A DNA stretch of 35,328 nt from an uncultured Opitutia bacterium (lineage in GTDB: Bacteria > Verrucomicrobiota > Verrucomicrobiia > Opitutales > Opitutaceae). Within the stretch, counting starts at the first letter, position 1. Each line of letters starts with the position of its first letter. The notes beneath the pieces are model-generated. The model was not told where the DNA came from, did no database searches, and was given only the letters and a program-made list of their open reading frames with translations. The stretch spans positions 1-35,328 of the forward strand of contig CAIPAH010000002.1 in the NCBI GenBank assembly GCA_903862955.1, read 5' to 3'. The position numbers and the translations under genes are program-made. Below are positions 31,537-35,328 of the stretch, piece after piece.

Positions 31537-33378
31537 GTGAATGCTGCCTGGCGGGAGATGAAGGACTTTGCCGGGGCCGGCGGTGACGCCACTTATCTGT
31601 GGCCGCGGTGGCTGGTGCTGCGCGCGGTGGGGCTGGTGTTCGTGTTGGCGTTCGCGGGCATCATTGACCAGGCGCAGGTGATGGTGGGCCCGCATGGGCT
31701 GATTCCGCTGGGCACGTCACTCGGGGAACTGCGTCCGCAATACGCGCACGGTTGGGAGCTGTTCCTGCGCGCGCCCACGGTGTTCTGGCTGGGGACCGGC
31801 GCCGGCATGATCGTGCTGGTGGAGTGGGTGGGCATGCTGGCGGCGATTGCGCTCGTGTTGAACGTCTGGCCGCGGATGACGCTCTTCGTCTGCTGGCTTT
31901 GCCTGTTGTCCTTTGTTGCTGCGTGGGGCCTTTGGTCCGGGAGCCAGGTGGACCAGCTGGCGCTGGAGACAGCGCTGCTGTGCATCGCGTTTGCCCCGGC
32001 GGGATTCAGGCCGGGCTTGGGGGCGTCGTCGCCGCCGCGTCCGATCGCGCTGTTCATGCTGCGCTGGCTCCTGTTCCGGATCATGTTCGAGAACGGCATC
32101 GTGAAGGTGATCTCCGGCGACCCGCGCTGGCGCGACTGGACGGCGATGGACCTCCTGTATGAGACGAGTCCGTTCCCGACGATCCTCGGCTACCTCGACC
32201 ACCAGTTGCCGCACGCCTATCACGTGTTCGAGGTGGCGCTGACGTATGCCGCGGAGTTTCCGGCGCCGCTGCTGGCGGTGTTGGCGGGCCGGCGCGGACG
32301 CTGGTGGGCGTTTGCGATCTGGACGGTATTCCAGGCGGGCATCCAGCTCACCAACAACTTTGGGTGGCTCAACACAGCCGCGATCGCAATGGGCTTCGTC
32401 CTGCTGGACGACCAGATGCTGACCGCAGCGGCGGGCAAACTCCGGCTGCGCCGGCTGGGGGAGTGGCTCGCCGCGAAGGCGGTCCGGCTCCCGTTCCCGC
32501 CGCTTCCCCGGTGGCGCATGGCCGCGCTGCACACCGCGCTCTGGACGCACTTCAGCCTCACGCTGGTGGTCTTCGGGCTCTTGTGCGGCCACGCGATTGA
32601 GGGATTTCCCACGATCCTGAGCCGGCCGTTCCAGACTTTCTTCGCGGGGTTTCACAGCGCCAACGCGTTCACGCTCTTCGGCGGGCTGCTGCCGGCGCGC
32701 TACGGGATTGAGTTCGAGGGGTCCAACGACGGCGGCGTGACGTGGCGCGCCTACGAATACCGTTACCAGCCGCAGGATCCGCGGCGCATCTGCCCCTACA
32801 TTGCGCCGCGGTATGCGCGGTTCGAGGCGACACTGCAGATCGAGGCGACGCACAGCACGCCCTCGCCGCTTTATCCCCTCGTGGCCACGCACCTGTTGCA
32901 GCGGGACCCGGCGGTGATCGCGCTTTTCCAGCGAAACCCATTTCCCGACCGGGCTCCCCGGATCATCCGGATGCCGGCCTACCAGCTCACATTCACCAAC
33001 CTGGCCACGCTCCGCGCCACGGGGAATTACTGGCACAAGGAACTCGTTGGCGAATATGTGCCGATGATGTCCCTCGACGCGAAAGGCCAGGGCGTGGCGG
33101 TGTCCTCGTCGACCGACGCGATCCGCCTGATGGCGGAGCAGGGGAGTGTCGCAGCGCAGTCCGCGCTCGGGATGATGTATGCCCAAGGCGAGAGTGTGCC
33201 GCGCGACGAAGTGGAGGCGTTGGTGTGGTTCACGCTGGCCGCGCGCGCGGGAGATGCGGACGCGGCGCGGAATCGGGATTATGCCGAGAGCCGGGTGGGC
33301 CGCGCCGGCGTGCAGGCGGCGCGTCAGCGTAGCGAGGCGATCCAGGCGGCGATCGATGCGGGGAAGAACCGGAAGTAA
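31537..33378 (+). CDS. Lipase maturation factor-like membrane protein with C-terminal Sel1-like repeats
   Basis: 613 residues from GTG 31537; ATG 31558 is an alternative start. The opening YLWPRWLVLRAVGLVFVLAF followed by VMVGPHGLIPLG is the standard start of LMF1-domain proteins. A series of helices (to about 370) includes FMLRWLLFRIMFENGIVKV with SGDPRWRDWTAM, a family hallmark. A soluble domain follows (about 385-515: FEGSNDGGVTWRAYEYRYQP, PYIAPRYARFE). In animals LMF1 assists lipase folding in the ER; bacterial members are uncharacterised. Residues from about 529 (IRLMAEQGSVAAQSALGMMY, then VEALVWFTLAARAGDADAAR) are one to two Sel1-like helical repeats, an uncommon addition. Confidence 0.85.
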   Translation: MNAAWREMKDFAGAGGDATYLWPRWLVLRAVGLVFVLAFAGIIDQAQVMVGPHGLIPLGTSLGELRPQYAHGWELFLRAPTVFWLGTGAGMIVLVEWVGMLAAIALVLNVWPRMTLFVCWLCLLSFVAAWGLWSGSQVDQLALETALLCIAFAPAGFRPGLGASSPPRPIALFMLRWLLFRIMFENGIVKVISGDPRWRDWTAMDLLYETSPFPTILGYLDHQLPHAYHVFEVALTYAAEFPAPLLAVLAGRRGRWWAFAIWTVFQAGIQLTNNFGWLNTAAIAMGFVLLDDQMLTAAAGKLRLRRLGEWLAAKAVRLPFPPLPRWRMAALHTALWTHFSLTLVVFGLLCGHAIEGFPTILSRPFQTFFAGFHSANAFTLFGGLLPARYGIEFEGSNDGGVTWRAYEYRYQPQDPRRICPYIAPRYARFEATLQIEATHSTPSPLYPLVATHLLQRDPAVIALFQRNPFPDRAPRIIRMPAYQLTFTNLATLRATGNYWHKELVGEYVPMMSLDAKGQGVAVSSSTDAIRLMAEQGSVAAQSALGMMYAQGESVPRDEVEALVWFTLAARAGDADAARNRDYAESRVGRAGVQAARQRSEAIQAAIDAGKNRK

Positions 33379-33390
33379 CTGCCACGCCGG

Positions 33391-33858
33391 TTACCGCGGC
33401 GGCGGGGCGAGGAGGTCGAGGCGTTTACGCGTGGAGTCCAGCTGCACGATGAGATGGTCGAAGTGCCATTCGCCGAGCTGCTTCGTGGCCTCGACATAGA
33501 CCGTGGCGCTGGCCTTGGGGCCGGAGATGGGAATCTCCAACTCCGCCAGCCCGGTGGGACCGCTGACGTGAATGTTGCCCGTGACCAGGATTCGCTCGTT
33601 GAGTGGAGTGCCAAGGGCGGCGGCAACGGCGGGATTGTGACGTACCCGGTCCATCGCCGTCACGTAGACGTCGGAGGACTTGATCGAGCCGATGACGACG
33701 GTGAAAACCGCCAGGACGATGACGGCCATCACCAGTGCCGAGCCCGTGATGACGACCGCCACGCACCAGCGGGGATGCCGCTGCCACCACGGCTCGGGGC
33801 GCGCAGGGTCGCCGGCGGATGGGAGTGGCCCGACGACGGGCGGAGATTCGGCGGTCAT
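33391..33858 (-). CDS. Coa1-like membrane protein
   Basis: 155 residues. A Pro-rich cytoplasmic start (to about 27) is followed by one helix (CVAVVITGSALVMAVIVLAV) and a periplasmic domain. SDVYVTAMDRVRHNPAVAAA with LGTPL, GNIHVSGPTGLAELEIPISG and ATVYVEATKQLGEWHFDHL match the Coa1 (cytochrome c oxidase assembly factor) domain pattern. In mitochondria Coa1 aids Cox1 maturation; in bacteria the domain is common and mostly unassigned. No oxidase gene is nearby. Its ATG overlaps the stop of the upstream gene (ATGA). Confidence 0.78.
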   Translation of the reverse strand: MTAESPPVVGPLPSAGDPARPEPWWQRHPRWCVAVVITGSALVMAVIVLAVFTVVIGSIKSSDVYVTAMDRVRHNPAVAAALGTPLNERILVTGNIHVSGPTGLAELEIPISGPKASATVYVEATKQLGEWHFDHLIVQLDSTRKRLDLLAPPPR

Positions 33859-34295
33859 TTGCCGTCGAGAATCTCGTCGGTGGGCTGGACCATGGTTTTC
33901 TCGTGGCTGGCGGCGTTGTCGCGGGCCTTTTCCACGGCCTTGCCATACATCGTCTGTGCGCGGCGCGGTTCCGGCGGGGACGCTTCGGCGGGTGCGGCTG
34001 GCGCCGCAGCGGGGGGAGCAGGGACGCTGGGTGTGGCGGAAACGGACGTGCGCTGGATTCTTGCGGGCGCGGGTTCGTTATCATCGAGGGCGCTCCACGG
34101 GATCGTGCCGACCTTGCCGTTGACCTTGATGGTGACGGACTGCTCGCCCTGCTCGATGACCTTGACGACGGTGCCGGCGGGAAGCGTGACCACGGTGTTG
34201 CCCGAATGCATCACGGTGGAGCGGGGGAGCTTGGTGTCCTCCGCGGCGGCGGCGACGCTGGCCGCGAACAGGAGCAGAACCACGAGCCGTTTCAT
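33855..34295 (-). CDS. Secreted SH3-like protein
   Basis: 146 residues from ATG 34295. A signal peptide (KRLVVLLLFAASVAAAA, cut near residue 18) precedes an SH3b-like strand set (VVTLPAGTVVKVIEQGEQSV, then TIKVNGKVGTIPWSAL). A disordered Ala/Pro linker (about 85-108, PSVPAPPAAAPAAPAEASPP) and a polar C-terminus follow. Further upstream extension would run into the divergent dioxygenase gene. It is the first gene of a two-gene operon with the Coa1-like gene. No specific role can be assigned. Confidence 0.68.
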   Translation of the reverse strand: MKRLVVLLLFAASVAAAAEDTKLPRSTVMHSGNTVVTLPAGTVVKVIEQGEQSVTIKVNGKVGTIPWSALDDNEPAPARIQRTSVSATPSVPAPPAAAPAAPAEASPPEPRRAQTMYGKAVEKARDNAASHEKTMVQPTDEILDGK

Positions 34296-34428
34296 GCGGG
34301 CCAAGCTAGTGATCGTTGGCGGCGCGCCGCAATCCGATATGCCGGGGCGAGGCGTTTGAAATTGGGTTGTAACTCCGGGGCGGAAACTCCTTCCATCGGT
34401 CCTGATTTCGCCCGCACCCCTTCGCCCC

Positions 34429-35268
34429 ATGCCCGACCTCAAGCTCACGGACCAGCAACGAAATTTTTTCAACACCTTCGGGTTCATCGCCTTTCCCGGC
34501 CTGCTGAAGGATCGCATCGATGAGATCATCCGCGAATTCGAGGCAGTCTTCGCCGCGCGCGGCGGCGGCCATGCCGGCCAGCCGCATGCGGGCAAACAAC
34601 GCTCGTGCATCGTGCCGTTCATCGACCAGAACGCGGTCCTCTCGAGTCTCCTCGACGACCCGCGCATCCACGGGATCGCGGCGTCGCTGCTGGGCGACGA
34701 CTTCAATTTCATGCCGAGCGACGGGAATTATTATGCGGGCGACACGCCGTGGCATTCCGACGGCTGGCACAAGGAAACGCTGCACATCAAGATCGCGTTC
34801 TACCTCGACCCGCTGACGCGCGACACGGGCTGCCTGCGCGTGATTCCCGGCAGCCACAAGATCGGCGACCGGTTCGCCGAGGAAGTGAACGACGCGATCT
34901 ACAAGTGTGACGAGAAGTGGACCCGGCATGGCCGGGACGTGCCCGCGGTCGCGCTGGAGACCGTCCCGGGTGACATTCTCGTCTTCAACCACAACACCAA
35001 GCACGCGGCGTTCGGCGGCGGCGGGTGGCGGCGGATGTTCACGATGAACCTTTGCCAGCGTTACCCGGAGGCGCGCATCCAGGAACTGCGCGATTACCTC
35101 AACGGCGTCTCGCGCTTCTGGGTCGAGCGCGCGTATGGCGACATCATGATGAACACCGCGGGCCCGGAGCGCCGGCGCCACCTCGAGCAGGTGATGGCCA
35201 ACGACGGCCACATCGCCGAGCTGTCGCGGCAGGCGAAGGCGAAGATGGCGGAGCCGTCGCGGGGGTGA
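34429..35268 (+). CDS. Phytanoyl-CoA dioxygenase (PhyH)-like Fe(II)/2-oxoglutarate oxygenase
   Basis: 279 residues. It belongs to the non-haem iron oxygenases that hydroxylate small molecules using 2-oxoglutarate and oxygen. LTDQQRNFFNTFGFIAFPGL is the typical start. The iron-binding facial triad is visible as H-x-D in PWHSDGWHKE (about residues 106-108) and a distal His in FNHNTKHAAFGGG. The Arg in WRRMFTMNL could bind the 2-oxoglutarate carboxylate. TGCLRVIPGSHKIGDRF is a PhyH hallmark. Substrate unknown. It is divergent from the SH3-like gene (133-base gap with no clear motif). Confidence 0.88.
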   Translation: MPDLKLTDQQRNFFNTFGFIAFPGLLKDRIDEIIREFEAVFAARGGGHAGQPHAGKQRSCIVPFIDQNAVLSSLLDDPRIHGIAASLLGDDFNFMPSDGNYYAGDTPWHSDGWHKETLHIKIAFYLDPLTRDTGCLRVIPGSHKIGDRFAEEVNDAIYKCDEKWTRHGRDVPAVALETVPGDILVFNHNTKHAAFGGGGWRRMFTMNLCQRYPEARIQELRDYLNGVSRFWVERAYGDIMMNTAGPERRRHLEQVMANDGHIAELSRQAKAKMAEPSRG

Positions 35269-35275
35269 GGCGTGG

Positions 35276-35328
35276 CACGGGTCTCCGGCCCGTGATTCGA
35301 ATTCTCCGAGCTACCTCACGGGCCGGAG
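35276..35328. repeat. Inverted repeat downstream of the dioxygenase gene, cut by the window edge
   Basis: CTCCGGCCCGTGA (35283-35295) is the exact reverse complement of TCACGGGCCGGAG (35316-35328), with a 20-base spacer. CACGGG (35276-35281) also pairs with CCCGTG (35289-35294), so alternative hairpins are possible. It may be a terminator or a further interspersed element. The right end may extend beyond the window. Confidence 0.75.

Overview
The window is GC-rich, densely coded bacterial DNA. It most resembles a verrucomicrobial genome of the Opitutaceae type. This is inferred from family recall and style: a split type II secretion locus with pseudopilins, a Coa1-like protein, a large AsmA-like protein, a heparinase II/III-type lyase, weak or absent Shine-Dalgarno sites, and gene-poor gaps filled with imperfect inverted repeats. 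No 16S rRNA or other firm phylogenetic marker is present, so the assignment is tentative. No gap between genes exceeds about 300 bases.

Layout. 1-2307: rpsR (minus) with terminator, a large polytopic membrane protein (minus) and tRNA-Arg(CCT). 2338-8810: a molybdenum block. A short ModE-like regulator (minus) diverges from modA-modB-modC-moaC-mog-moaA-moaD and a moaE-moeB-rhodanese fusion. These plus-strand genes are tightly packed, with ATGA overlaps or gaps of 13 bases or less. A perfect 26-base palindrome lies just upstream of modA. Together they would import molybdate and build molybdopterin and its adenylylated form; moeA and mobA are not in the window. 8836-9848: a minus-strand pair of small membrane proteins that are paralogues of each other, with a possible tiny CxxC peptide upstream. 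10044-20784: a type II secretion locus as two convergent operons, gspG-H-I-J-K-L-M on plus and gspD-E-F on minus. They are separated by a nested inverted repeat that fills the gap.

20961-24534: aroC, a protein with a degenerate P-loop, an eda/membrane-protein operon on minus, and tRNA-Leu(CAG). 24631-35328: an AsmA-like envelope protein whose 3' end overlaps that of a heparinase-like lyase, a small unknown protein, a CsbD-like protein, a lipase-maturation-factor homologue with a Sel1-like tail, a two-gene minus operon (secreted SH3-like protein and Coa1-like membrane protein), and a phytanoyl-CoA dioxygenase-like protein.

The most interesting points are the three-domain MoaE-MoeB-rhodanese fusion, the palindrome at modA combined with ModE and ModC lacking molybdate-sensing domains, the overlapping paralogous membrane pair, and interspersed repeats, two of which appear to lie inside the leaders of gspJ and gspK. 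I see no CRISPR array, insertion sequence, prophage or obvious defence system.
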